Assembly (NCBI GenBank): GCA_027625915.1
Contig: JANTQA010000047.1
Location: 11,594,001 to 11,658,000, forward strand
Source of the DNA: Anaeramoeba flamelloides
Taxonomy: Eukaryota > Metamonada > Anaeramoebidae
Direction of reading: 5' to 3'
DNA length: 64,000 nt
Below, piece after piece: positions 13,301-24,972 of this stretch. How positions within the stretch are numbered: the first letter of the stretch is position 1; every line of letters starts with the position of its first letter. The notes under the pieces were generated by a model that was not told the origin of the DNA, ran no database searches, and saw only the letters and a program-made list of their open reading frames with translations. A program made the position numbers and the translations under genes.

Positions 13301-14617
13301 CAATTTTTTCTTGGATTTTGAAATTAATTTTTTTGTTTTTCTTTGGGATATTTGGATTGGCCAATTTCTGTAAAATAACAAATAATTTGACAACTTCTTT
13401 GCACTTCATTTCTCAGATCTTAACTAAAAAAGAAAAAAGTAATGGGTTTGAAAAAGTGTTTGATAGTGGCATTAGTAATTTTAATTATTGAAAAGCTAAT
13501 TATTATAAAATGCTTATTTAATTATTACTAATTAGTATTCAGAAGGAATAATAATAACCTCCTGTTTTGGTATCTTTCTTTAAATAGAGTTTTTTGTCCT
13601 CAATCTTTAAAATTCTCTCGAAAATTAAAATGATCGAAAAATATGATCAAGAAAAATATTTGGGACTTGAAATCATAAATATTCCTTTCATAATTGAAAA
13701 ACAACAGTAAATAAACTGGAAAATTATTCGTTTAGAAAATTTTCTCAATCTTCTTTTTCTTGTTTTTTGATTGAAAAAATCCAAAGATCTTCCAAAACCA
13801 ATTAGAAATGATATTTTGTTCGGGATTTAATTCAGCTTGCTTATTGAGTTTTGGGATCAAAATTATAATGAGGGTAATTTCAAGATTTCAAAAAGAGATC
13901 GGTCCTTGGAAAAGTGGATTAGAACTCTGGATCTTAGCTTTGCCTTTCAAAGTAAATAAAAAAAAGTAAAGTAATTTGGGTTTACGTAATTTTTTTTTTT
14001 ATTTTATTATTGAGAATGCTAGAGTGTAAAAACTTTTATAAAAAAAACAAAACAAGACAAAAAAAGAGGAAGGAAAGAATTTGACACTTACAACTTTTGT
14101 ATTCCCAGTTGTGGTAAAACAGATTTTAGGTTTCTTTTTTTTGTCAAAATATTCGGACATTTCATCTGTTTTCTCAGAAAAAAGCACCTCTGGATCATTT
14201 GGTACAACAGTTGTTAAATCAGGTAGCCGAGTCATTTCTTGTGTAATTTGTACAAGCTTTGGTGGTGCTTTTTCGCCTAATTCTTCTCGTTCTTTTTGTC
14301 GCTTCTTTCTACGTAGGATTTTTTGTTTTTTCTTTTCTTCTTTTACAACCTGGAAATAATTAGATCGTATTGAGTGAGAAATAGAATTTTACAAAAACAA
14401 ATTAATAAAGAAGTAAAGAAAACTATTAGAAGTTTTTTGTTGTTTTCAAGGCCAATTAAAAATTTGAAAAGAAAAAAAACATATTTCTTTGTTTATTTTT
14501 GATTAGTGTATGCTCAATAAATTGCTTTGGTGGAAGCTCGACCTCTTCTTCTTTCTTTTGGTTTTTTTTTGTCCAATTTTTTCTTTTTCGGTATGTATTG
14601 TTGTTATTTTTACTCAT
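10342..14617 (-). CDS. RPF1: ribosome production factor 1 (Brix domain), four exons
   Basis: RPF1 is a nucleolar Brix-domain protein needed for large-subunit rRNA processing. Exons in coding order: about 14481-14617, 14092-14349, 11988-12224, 10342-10689. Exon 1 gives MSKNNNNTYRKRKNW and an IKNKQRN motif. Exon 2 gives a basic stretch, then LGEKAPPK and DKKKKPKICFTTTGN, the family entry to the Brix domain. Exon 3 gives ARRNYKIPEIVEYC and HLPIGPTAHYKLSSV, a strong family signature. Exon 4 gives FSTRLGHTVTRML, LVFHNQRDFVFFRHYRYKF and a C terminus ending SSRLKWFL. Junctions exon 2/3 and exon 3/4 are phase 0 with GTAAGT and GTAATT donors. The exon 1/2 join is not clean: the only GT (14479-14480) gives phase 2, but exon 2 opens in phase 0. 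A missed microexon or a homopolymer error may explain this. Length is about 325 residues against roughly 350 in human. Confidence 0.9.
10690..11987 (-). other. RPF1 intron 3
   Basis: A 1.3-kb intron with a GTAATT donor and an AG directly before the His-Val-Pro codons of the last exon. It contains the dispersed repeat copy at about 10880-11215, a poly-C run near 11727 and several poly-T tracts. No other gene is seen. Confidence 0.8.
10880..11215. repeat. dispersed repeat R1, copy 1
   Basis: About 330 bp similar, in the same orientation, to 24640-25090. Shared blocks include TTCTAAACTATTTTTCAAAA, a run ending AAGATTAAGT, and AAAAGATCTTCAAAAATAC. Both copies lie in introns of minus-strand genes. 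No terminal repeats were found, so the class is unknown. Confidence 0.6.
12225..14091 (-). other. RPF1 intron 2
   Basis: A 1.87-kb intron between the TTTGNTKV and RSPDLIK coding segments, with a GTAAGT donor and an AG acceptor. It contains a small inverted repeat at 12572-12648 and A/T tracts. No coding sequence is recognised. Confidence 0.8.
12572..12648. repeat. short inverted repeat (possible tiny MITE)
   Basis: The left arm CAGCCGCTTTAAAAACA, preceded by TA, pairs with TGTTTTAAGCGG about 60 bp to the right. The inner bases GGAATT and AATTCC also pair. Only one copy is seen, so its status as a mobile element is uncertain. Confidence 0.4.
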
Positions 14618-14955
14618 CTTAGCTAATAAATAATTTTTTTAAAGAGATCTAAAAAATGAAGTGTTCTAATTGTTTTTTAAAAAGAGTGAACTTTGAAGAG
14701 AAAACAAGAAGGTTTTGTTAGATACCTTTTTTGAGTTCTCTTGAGTTTGATTGAATAAAAATAAAACCTTTATGGAATTTTCATTACGTAATAACATTTG
14801 AATATTTTTTTTAAGGCAACAAACCATTCTAAGATCCACAATATTACGATGAAAAAAATGATGCTGATGATAATACTTTTCTTTGATGTTCTTTAAAACT
14901 CTTAAAAAGTTCTCTACTTCTGTTTTAATAAAATAAACAGGAAAAAATTTTCACT

Positions 14956-15441
14956 CTGCTGTTATCAAAAGAATACATGCTGAAAAGTTTAATCTATGTT
15001 AATAAATAAAAAGCCTGTTATTTTGTTATAGAAGACATATACATTAACAGATCAGATAAACTGACAATATACACAAAAGTAAATCTGGTATTGGATTCTT
15101 AAAGTTCTATTATTTATGAAGAAATTTGAAAATAAAGGATCGAATTGAAATTTTATCTCAAAAAATAGAGTTAAATTTTTAGATCACATTTTTATCGTCA
15201 AAAATCAACAAAAAAACTCAAAAAACTCTAGAAAATTACAGAAAAATTCTGAACAAATTTGGCATTAACAATTTAAAATTTACTTAAAACATCAAGGAGT
15301 TTACTCTCAAAATGGATTTGAAATTAGGTATACTACAGGGTAGAGAATTGTATGTTCCATTGGAACAATAAGAAAAACAATCATGGATTATATTATGATA
15401 CACTAATTATAGTTGTTGTGAACTCCTTATTTTGATCACTG
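14956..15441. mobile_element. MITE family M3, copy 2 (Tc1/mariner-like)
   Basis: The right end TTATTTTGATCACTG is followed by TA and is cleaner than in copy 1. The left end is decayed (CTGTTATCAAAAGAATACATG), so the start is approximate. The interior aligns with 7370-7835 in the same orientation. Confidence 0.65.
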
Positions 15442-15519
15442 TATTTTCCTTTTTTCGTTTTTTATTCAAGATTTATTATTTGAAGAAATAGAACAAAAGT
15501 TGTTTCTAGAGTTAGTTGC

Positions 15520-15717
15520 TTGACACTTTTTTATGCTCTATGCTGTTATACTTTGGATGAACTAAGGGCCAACAATAAAAGGAGTATTTCAGAATTGAAA
15601 AAAGCACAATGGACTGAAAATTTATCCTATTTAAATTTCATATCATATATAACAGAAATAATGATAGTTTGTCTTATATCCTACGAGTTTATTAATTTAA
15701 AAATATGTAATAAATAA
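15520..15717 (+). pseudogene. unrecognised coding-like segment
   Basis: A 65-residue open frame with more balanced composition than its surroundings. Its central part, DELRANNKRSISELKKAQW, looks protein-like. It starts 78 bp after the end of an M3 element. No start context, splice partner or family is recognised. It may be a gene remnant or an unplaced exon. Confidence 0.25.
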
Positions 15718-18162
15718 CACTTTCTGTTAAAAGAAGAGATAAAGATATTAAGCAGATAAAACAAACCTTGACTGAAAAAACACTATTTTGTTAACATATT
15801 AATTTTCACATAAAGTAAATAAATTTTTGATATCTAAATTAAGTAAGAAAAAAAAATAAAAATCAAATAGGAGTTAAAAGATTAATATCTATTTTTTATA
15901 AATTTTTATTCAAAAACTGAAAAACGTTCTATCAAAGAAGAAAATTAAAAAATAATAACTAAATTTAAAAAAAAAGAAACCGAAAAAATATTATGATATA
16001 TTGTATTATTCTATACTTTGAACAAATGCTCAGTGGCAACTTTCAGGTTTTTTTTTATTATTCTTCATATTATTTTTTTTATATTGTCTAACATTTATTT
16101 ATATACTTTTTATTTTTTTTTGAATCATAACTCTTATTTATGATTTTTTTGAAAATGAAATTTAAGAATAGAAAACTTAATTGTGTTTTATTTAAAAATT
16201 TATGGTAAACTTGGAAAGAATGTATATATAATTTGGAAATATTTCCATAATTCAAATTTTTATTAATAATTCCAATATTAGATATAAGCCTTTTTATTTT
16301 GTAGACTGTCTTTTTATTATTTATTAGACTTAATAAAAATTTGAAAAATGAAAATTTGTCTAAAAATTAAAATAAAACAGATTTGATGAAACACTTTCAA
16401 TTTATCTATACTTATTTATATATTATTTATTGTTATTTAAATTAAAAAGTCCATATTATTATCTTTAAAATTCATGTCTATTTATTTAGTTTAATATTTT
16501 TTAGTACACGTGGACTTTTATTTTTTCTCAATGTAAAATATAAATATAAAGTATTTATCGATTTATAATTACAAGTTTATAAATAGAATTGCTTAAAAAG
16601 TAAATATATTTTGAAATATCAAAAAAATTTCAACTTTTTTGGATTTACTTTTAATCACTATTTATTAACTTAATTAATTGAGACTAATTTTTTTTCAAAT
16701 TCTAATTATTGTTTTATCTTTAACATTTTGAGAAACAAAAAGAAACCAAACAAATCCTATATAATGTATAATTGTTGATATATGTATGGAACCAATCTAA
16801 TCAATCAATATATTTTCTATATATTGAAAAACAAAAATTCTTCAAATACCTATTGAGAAAAATAACAGGGTTCATTTCAATCTTTAAATTGAAGATCAAA
16901 TAAATTTACAATTGAACGATATACCATTTTCTATTATCATTATCACAATTTTGGTAATATTTATATAACCTGTTTTTATGTGATACTCTAAATCTAATAA
17001 TCAAAAAAGTCTAAAAAAAAACTTTTTACGAATCAATAAAAAATTGAAAACAAAGAAAAAAAAAAATAAATTTAAAAAAATTATTTAATTTCAACTATTT
17101 CAAAATACATATTTCTATATAAACCCCATCTAAACCATTATACAAAACCGAATTTTCACAATACAACTAGATTTCCTTTGACTTGAAAATTTTTTTGTAT
17201 TTTAATATGTCCCAATTAAGAAATTAGATCAAATTCAACTATATTATATAATACCCTGATATTTATAAATAATATCTTGATAATAGTAATGTATTCAAAT
17301 TTATAATGATATATCAATCTAATAATAATCAATAATTAATTTTTTTTTTTTTTTTTTCAGAATAGAAAATTATGCATATTTTTATAACATTGACTTATAA
17401 TACTGAAAAGTTTTTAATTTTAGTGAATGAATCTTGTAAATTTGGAAAAAAAGGTCAGAAATCTGTTCCCATTACTCCTTTAATATAATAAAACCAAAAT
17501 TTAAATTATTATTTATTTTTTTTTTTGAAATACGATTGATAAAAATGTCTCTAATTTCTAGGAATTAGAAATAAATTAAAATGTAAAAATAAAATTATAA
17601 ATTATAATTTCTTCTGGGTATGATTTATACTATATAAAAATAATCTGCACTGTCCAAAAAACACTCTTAAATTTGATCCTTTCAAAATCCATTTTAATAA
17701 TTTCTCCTACTAAAATTTAATATCCCACTAGATATCCTAAAATCAAAATTCCAATCTGAAAAGACCATACCATAATCCTTTCAAGTATTACAGAGTTAAT
17801 GGCACCTGTATAATACTGATTTAAAACCAAATTAGAGTTGAATTTCCATAAGGAGTAAAAAATATTGATTTTAAATTACCTTGAAATGTTCAAAAATTAA
17901 CTAAAAGGTTCTTATTAATAGATCTTTTGATCTAAAAACCCAAAAAAATTCCTAAAATAGCGATATTTTGATTTTAAATAAACATATCAATTTTAAAAAG
18001 GGTTCTTTTCTTTTTTTTTGTGTGTGTAAATACCTAACATTTCAACTGTTTATTAGATAGGAATTCTGCTATGTCGTAAAATATCCCATAAAAAATTAAT
18101 AAGAAGAGTATACTCTTTGGCCCCTTTAATTTAATATTATCACCAAAAACAATTTTTTCATA

Positions 18163-18360
18163 CAGTCAGTTTCACTTTTAAGGCACAAATTTTCAACGAA
18201 ATTTAAGGCACAAAAAAATCTCAAATTAAGGCACAAAATTTGGAATTTTTTTTTTTTACAATTTATTTTACTAGAATCTGAATTTTGTGCCTTAATTTGA
18301 GATTTTTTATTGTGCCTTAAATTTGGTTGAAAGTTTGTGCCTTAAAAGTGAAACTGACTG
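18163..18360. mobile_element. MITE family M1, copy 2 (Tc1/mariner-like)
   Basis: A 198-bp near-palindrome with ends CAGTCAGTTTCACTTTTAAG and the exact complement CTTAAAAGTGAAACTGACTG. TA flanks both sides (18161-18162 and 18361-18362). It is very similar to 3688-3883 along its whole length, and the arms are better matched to each other here than in copy 1, so it looks young. Confidence 0.9.
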
Positions 18361-18624
18361 TATATAGAAAGAAAAAAAAGAAGTATTTATTTATTATTTG
18401 AATTATTTATTTCTACTTTTTATAATTATTCGAATTTAGCAACATTTTTACTAGTGATTTCATTATTGATTGGTGGTGATATTTTTTTAACAGTGGAGAA
18501 AAAGTAATTATTTTCCAAAATATTACCACGTTATAAGAAGTACATTTCGAGAGATTTAAAAGTTTTATTTTTAGAAAAAGTATTTTCTTTGATTGATCGA
18601 TTATTAAAAATTTTACGAAAGTTC

Positions 18625-18860
18625 CAAATACTATTTGTCTCAAAATAAATTGAACAATATTTTCATTCAGCTTTCCAAAAAACTATTTTTAAAGCCTATA
18701 GACAAAATTAAAACAATAACATTCCATAAATCAGTTGATATTATTAATTTCCCTTTTTAGAATTGAGAGATTTGATTAATTTGAATCCTAAGAATATGGT
18801 GATTTTTTTGAAAATATCAATGAAAATTTTGATCTTTTCATTTTGTGATTAACAGTAAAT
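18625..18860. mobile_element. MITE family M5, copy A
   Basis: Shares with 28742-28968 and 37962-38177 the left block ATTCAGCTTTCCAAAAA, the middle block TATTAATTTCCCTTTT and the right block TTTTGTGATTAACAG. The terminal repeats are degenerate in this copy. Confidence 0.6.
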
Positions 18861-19011
18861 TATACAAAGCTTTTGTGAATAAAATAATATTATTTTGAAA
18901 TTGTCTTTATGATATATTAACATACTAATCTCTTCTGAGAAACTATTATTTTGTCATTTTTTCCAAAATACACAAATACTAATTCATTCATCGGATAAGA
19001 GAAGAATTGAA

Positions 19012-19536
19012 ATGACTGTTTTAAGAAGATTTACACCAAGCGATCTTTTTAAGTATAACCAAGTCAACCTTGATCGTTTAACAGAGACTTATCATACAAA
19101 TTTTTATTTCCATTATTTCGTCAATTGGCCTAACTTATGCCATATTAGCGAGTCTCCAAGTGGAGACGTTACGGGGTACATAATTGGGAAAGTCGAAGGG
19201 ACAGGAAAGAGACACAAGGGCCATGTTACCGCAGTTACTGTTTCCCCAGAATACAGGCGTATTGGACAGGCAAGTAATTTGATGAAAGTGCTTGAAACGA
19301 TCAGCGACAAGGTTTACAATGGCTATTTTGTGGACTTGTACGTTCGCGCTTCAAATACTGTTGCCTTTGATATGTATAGCAAAATGGATTACCATCTATT
19401 TAGAAGGGTTTTAAATTATTATTCTGGCGAAGAAGATGGCTTAGATCTGAGAAAAGCTTTGTCAAGAGATGTGAATAAAGAATCTATAATCCCATTGGGA
19501 AGGGACGTAACAGACGAAGACGATTTTGGTGATTAG
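19012..19536 (+). CDS. NAA20: N-alpha-acetyltransferase 20, NatB catalytic subunit
   Basis: NAA20 is the catalytic subunit of NatB. It transfers acetyl from acetyl-CoA to nascent proteins starting Met-Asp, Met-Glu, Met-Asn or Met-Gln at the ribosome, with a NAA25-type partner. The protein is 174 residues (human is 178) in one uninterrupted exon. It starts MTVLRRFTPSDLF and has NLDRLTETY at 19-27, as in the family. The GNAT core is clear: GHVTAVTVSPEY (70-81), then the acetyl-CoA pyrophosphate loop RRIGQA (82-87), then FVDLYVRASNTVAFDMY. The family tail DLRKALSRDVNKESIIPL is present, followed by an acidic end. The ATG follows an A-rich leader. Coding composition is clearly richer in G+C than the flanks. 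No oddities were seen. Confidence 0.96.
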   Translation: MTVLRRFTPSDLFKYNQVNLDRLTETYHTNFYFHYFVNWPNLCHISESPSGDVTGYIIGKVEGTGKRHKGHVTAVTVSPEYRRIGQASNLMKVLETISDKVYNGYFVDLYVRASNTVAFDMYSKMDYHLFRRVLNYYSGEEDGLDLRKALSRDVNKESIIPLGRDVTDEDDFGD

Positions 19537-20303
19537 TAAAACACATTCTTTTTCTGGATTTTGTTTTTGTTTTGTTTTTTTTTTTTTTTTTGTTTTTCTT
19601 TTTGAAATTACTTTTTTTTTTTTTATTTGAAAAATCATGTGATTGAAACAAAATTAATTTACCATCTCTGAAAATAAAACAAACACAAAATTTGTACCAC
19701 CTACACAACAATTTTTTTTGATTTTATGAGCTTTTAATTTGCCGATCCTTCAATTTTTTTCATTGGATTAATTCTTTTTAATTTTCAAAAAAAGAAATTT
19801 TTTTTTTTTTTTATCGAATTGCTTTTCTTTTGGTTCTTTTGAAACACTTTTAAATTATTTTTTTGTTTCCACTAAAAAGTTCAACATTACAATTTGTAGT
19901 ATCTGATCTTTGCAAATTTGAATCTAGAGATAAGGATATTGAATTGTAAATGCTAAAAAATTTTCGCTTTGTTTTTCTTTTTTAACAGAAAATAAGCTAT
20001 CAATACACAAAAATTGAAATTCTTATTCTTTTTTCTTTGAGTAGGTTCTTTTTATTATTTGTATTGATACACTTTGGGTGTATCGAATATCCTAAAGAAA
20101 AGGAAGCACAAGAATTGTAAAAAAATATCATACTGTTGTTTATACAACCACATTCGGTCTTATAACACACATGATGCAAATTAAAATTCTTGTTTTGCTT
20201 TTTTTCTCCAAATATTACAGAATAAATAGCAACAGGGATACTAAACAAATTGATTGAAAATGAACTTTAAAAATAAAAGTTCAATACGACAAATTTCGTT
20301 GTA

Positions 20304-20786
20304 TAGTAGGGAAAAAAATACCTGACATGAAAAAAATAAGGACAAGATTTTTAATTGTGAGTATTAGTAAAATTTTTGTCTAATTTCAATGAAATCCTTA
20401 TTATAAATAACCAATTTTTTTCTGAGATTGTTAATAAACCTACTCAAAGTTCATCAAAGTAAGGTGTCTCTAGAATACTCGTGTAATTGTTTGATTGCCG
20501 AAGTTGATCAACTTTTTTTGAAAAACAATCGAGTTTTATTGAGGTTTACTAGAGTTTGGAAAATGATAATTTTTTTTCTTGTTTTTTGATTGATTGAATG
20601 GTGTTTTGAACAAGTGTGATTTCATTAATCATCATTCTAATAAGTGGGGGAGATATAATTGAATAAGTTCGATTCTTAAAAAAAGGAATTTGATTGAAAA
20701 TAAATGAAATTACCAATAATTTTACTAATATTCACAATTAAAAATCTTGTCAGTGATTTTTTTCATGTCCGGTATTTGTTTCACTG
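20304..20786. mobile_element. MITE family M4, copy 2
   Basis: A 480-bp element with roughly 65-bp terminal inverted repeats. The left block TACCTGACATGAAAAAAAT is matched at the right by the complement of TACCGGACATGAAAAAAAT. The inner block AAGATTTTTAATTGTGA is present in both arms. A TA precedes the left end. The right end runs directly into the M3 copy. Confidence 0.75.
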
Positions 20787-21244
20787 CTTCAACCGAAAAG
20801 TTGAAGAATGTGTTTATAAATAATATTCATTGTTTTTTTGTTATAGAAGACCTATATAATAAACTGATCAAAGAAACCAACAATAAATCTTAAGCTGAAT
20901 ATGATATTGTTTTCTGAAAGTTCTATTATTTAAAAAAGAAATTCTAAAAATGAATTATCAAATCAGAAGATTTATCTCAAAAATAGAATAAATTTCGACG
21001 AAAATTTATATCAAAAAATCTTAAATATTTCTAAAAAATTGAGAAAATTACTAAAAAATTCTAAATAGAGTCATTTCATAAATTAAAATTGACTCAAACC
21101 CAAGATTATACTTTTTAAATTGATTTGATTTCGGTATATTAGTAAATAGCGAATTTTGTGTAGCATTTCAACAAGAATCAAAAAAAGGGTTTTATTTTGA
21201 AACATTGATTGATGGCTTTGTGAAGACTTTATTGTTTATCACTG
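20782..21244. mobile_element. MITE family M3, copy 3 (Tc1/mariner-like)
   Basis: The right end TTATCACTG is followed by TA. The interior has the family blocks GTTATAGAAGACCTATA and AAAGTTCTATTATTTAAAA. The left end abuts the M4 copy, so the exact boundary is ambiguous by a few bases. Confidence 0.65.
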
Positions 21245-21248
21245 TAAG

Positions 21249-21386
21249 ATAGAATTTTTACCCTGAAGATTATCACTACATGCATGGAGAAGCCATTAAG
21301 GACGTAATGCAATTCTCTAATGAATTTGTAAACTTCCCAAAAATACGAGAGATTTATTCAAATTACTTTTATATTCTATTTTAGGG
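21249..21386 (+). pseudogene. unrecognised coding-like fragment
   Basis: An open frame of about 45 codons ending at a TAG, translating as FYPEDYHYMHGEAIKDVM then QFSNEFVNFPKIREIYS. Composition is richer in G+C than its flanks and amino-acid use looks natural. It starts immediately beyond the M3 element. There is no convincing start or splice partner, and the family is not recognised. Confidence 0.3.
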
Positions 21387-22089
21387 CAGCCAAACTTTTA
21401 TGATATAAATTTTTTTTTGAAATTTTAATTAAATGAGTGCCCAGCTTTATTTTCAGTATGAATTTCAAATCAACAACTAAAAAATGTTTAAAACTTGGAG
21501 AATCAAATAAAAAGGGTATAAAATAACTATTCATAGAATAATTCGTCCACACTACTTACTAAAAATTAAATAAGTGACACTTTAATTAATTAGACAATTC
21601 ATTGAGTGTTATTCAATCAAAAAAAAATCCTAAATTTATAAAAAGTAAAAAAAAAAATTCATTTATGTAATATTTAAAATTATAATCTTTTAAAAATATA
21701 AAAGTGAAAAAAAATTGATAATATTGGGCGTTTGACTTTTATTTATTTTTTTGATCCTAGAAATTTTCAATCATTGGGAAATAAAATTAAATTCATTATA
21801 TCTATTTTTTATCTTTTTATTTGAATTATACTTATTAATTATTTGAAAATAATTTTCTACAATTCGATTACATATCCCTTAGCACCCCATATTTGTATAA
21901 ATTTCATTAAGTTCAAAAGAAAAAAATTAAAATTATTGAATGACATTTATTTTTAAGAAAAAATTTTTACTGTTTCAATAGATATTTTAAAAATAATTTA
22001 TTAATATCCAATCTTAAACACACTTACCCTAAGGTAACCAAGATGATATCGAAATAACCCAATTGTAAATTTCTATTTCATAATAGTTA

Positions 22090-22425
22090 TTGTTTGAATA
22101 TAAGATAACTTAATCAACACACACACCTAACATATATACCCTACCGCCCCCCCCCCAAATACATACACATTTACCCTAATATGTACTTACATATGAAATA
22201 GACTCGGAATATATCAAAAACCCCTATAAGCGCTTCAAGTAGAAAACGAAAAAAAATAATATTTTATGTAAAAACAAAAATATTATTTCCATATTAAACA
22301 TTTATCACTGAATACTCAGTTTTTCTTAAAATTTCATTAAAAAGTCGATTTTAAGTATAAAATTTTTTCCAATATTTTCAATTTTCGAGTATTTTCGAGA
22401 ATAGTTCAGTTTTTTACAATTTTTT
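22090..22425. repeat. decayed partial copy of the 43.8-44.6 kb foldback
   Basis: Shared blocks with 44200-44600 include CCTATAAGCGCTT versus CCCATAAGCGCTT, AGTAGAAAA followed by an A-rich run and ATATTTT, and a final TTTTCGAGTATTTTCGAGAA versus TTTTCGGGTATTTTCTAGAA. It also contains a C-run near 22146. The match is patchy. Confidence 0.4.
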
Positions 22426-23559
22426 ATATCATTGTTTAATAACCCCATTTTATTTTTATTTCGTTTTTTTTAATTCTGTAATTGTAATGATTTGATATAA
22501 AAAAAAATTGTTGATAGATAAGATGTGAAAGTTATATTCTTAAAAATCTAAAACTCTAATTAACTGAGTTAATATTATATAATCATTTGATCAATCAATT
22601 AATATTTGATATTTTCAGCAAATACAGGAAACCATTTTTTTTTTTGTGAAATCTCCCAAAGATTTTATGGAAAAGAAAATTGGGTTTGAAATTCTTTCTT
22701 ATGGATGTACTTTATGTTTATATTTAGAAATTCTTTGAATTAGAAGATATAAATTAGGTCACTTCAAGATTCTCTCCTCCCAGATTAATTTTTTTTTAAC
22801 ATTTAACCCTTTATAAAATATCCTCACACTCCAAAAATTTTAACCTGGTATTTCTATATTTAGATCGTATTGATAATTATTTTGTTTCTTATTAGTTCAG
22901 TTAAGTATTGTAATTTAGAAAAAATTGTTAACATTTCAATTAGTCAGTGGATAATTTGGTATTTTTTAAAAATAATTTTTTTCTTAAGATTTTTTTTTCA
23001 AAAATTGAATTTTGATTTTTTGAAAATTTGGTATTGAAAGTTAAAATTTACACTGGGGCTTTACTTAAAAAGATCTTTTTGAAATTCAAAAAAAGAACAA
23101 AATCAGAATTTATTTATGTCTTTAACATTAAAAAAAAAAAAAAAACGTTTAATAAAATGTAATTTAAATAGTATTTTTTTATTTAAATAATTAATTTATA
23201 TGTTTAAGATCAGTTTTGGTAAATATATAATTATTTTTTTTTATTAAAAGAAAAATTGATTAAAAAAAAAAAAAAAGAAAAAGGATTAAATGTATCAATG
23301 TTGAATTTAAAAAGAAATTGACCAAAAATTTTAACACAATTAATAAAACAAAAAAAAATAAAAAAAAAAGTTTGCAAAAAATATATATATTTTTTTTTAT
23401 GATAGAATTTCTAAACAATAAAATTAAACGAAAATTACACAATGTGATTGTGATAGGGGAGGTAATAAAAATAATAGATTTGATATTAAATAATAAATAA
23501 AGATAATAATAATTTAAATTATTATGATATTATTAATATTCATCAATGATTATAGATCA

Positions 23560-24911
23560 TTACATATAGCCACCATTTTTTAAAGTATTTTCAAGGATAC
23601 TAACATTGACAGCATCAAAAACCTTTTCGATCTAATAAGTATACAATGAATAAAATTAAGTATTAAGATGAGCATAAAAAGAAAAAAATATAAAAAATAA
23701 TTAATCAAGAATAATTTTTAAAAAATCATTAAATAATTTTTGGGAAAAAAAATAAATAAATCAAAAAAAAAAATCAAAGAATTTGGAAATCTCATACATT
23801 TTTTGTATCTGTAGCACAAGTCCAATGAACAAAAATATTTCTTGATTCATTTTTACCTTCTTTAACAAATTTCTTTTTTAAAAATTTTTTTCCTTCCTCT
23901 ATATTTAATCCACCATTGTATTTTTTAAAGCAACAATTCATATCATACTTGAGAATTTTTTCTTCAAATAAATCCATTTTGTTAAAAAAAATTACACAAT
24001 TTTTTTCTTTGAAATATTCATTATTTGCAGTTTTTCGGAATAATAATAAACTTTCATGCATTCTGTTTACTTCGATATCTTCATATAATTTTTGATTATA
24101 TTCACTTGTTGCAACGACCTTTTAGAATAAAAATAAATAAATATTTTTTATGGTGGAAAGGGGAAGATGATTATAAGCATTGGCATCAATTGGGTGATAA
24201 ATAAATAAATAAATGTATTCAATATAAAAAGATATTAATTGAACATTTTGACAAATTTTTTTAAAAAAAAGATGAAATAAAATAAAATTTATAGAAGATT
24301 TCAGATCTCTGATTAATAACAATTTGATATTAAATTAAATTTTATATAGCCCAAATAAACAATTAAAAAGATCGGGTTTGAAATCTTGTTAAAATTGAAA
24401 TTTTAATTTGTTAAATTTAATTCCAACTTAAAAAACTCATATTAATAAATTATTTTAATCCAATAATATATATATATTATGGCTGCCACAGAATATAATT
24501 AAAAGGATGTATTTTTTGTTTAAGTAATATTATTTTTTTTTTTTAGAAGAACAACAAAAATTGTTAAATTTTTTGGAAATTTTAAAATAAAACAATCAAT
24601 TTGCTTTTTTTTTTAATTTTCAATATTATTTGAAATTGTTATTCTTTCCCTATTATTTTCTTCCCCAACTTCCCCCATGTATACTTTATTTGATTCTAAA
24701 CTATTTTTCAAAAATATTGTCTCACTTTATTATGCTATTGGAAGTGGCTTTGTGGGTTTTATCCCATTATTCTAATTATCAAAATAAAATTTTCAATTTT
24801 TTGATCAAAATCATTTTTTCTTTTTTATTTTCCTTTTTTGTATTATTCTTTTTCTTTATCATTTTTTTACTTTTTTTTTTGATTTCTCAAATGTTTTTTT
24901 TTTTTTCTTTT

Positions 24912-24972
<61 letters not shown>

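Larger units (their letters stand above)
14618..19011. other. intergenic region between RPF1 and NAA20
   Basis: RPF1 and NAA20 are divergent, and their upstream regions share this 4.4 kb. It contains an M3 element (14956-15441), a coding-like segment (15520-15717), an M1 element (18163-18360) and an M5 element (18625-18860). The middle, 15720-18160, is A/T sequence with nothing recognised. Confidence 0.5.
19537..23559. other. intergenic region between NAA20 and Galpha
   Basis: NAA20 and the Galpha gene are convergent. The first 100 bp are T-rich, as expected for a 3' end. Beyond that lie the M4 copy (20304-20786), the M3 copy (20782-21244), a coding-like fragment (21249-21386) and a decayed repeat near 22090-22425 that includes a poly-C run. 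I see no gene between 22450 and 23559. Confidence 0.5.
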
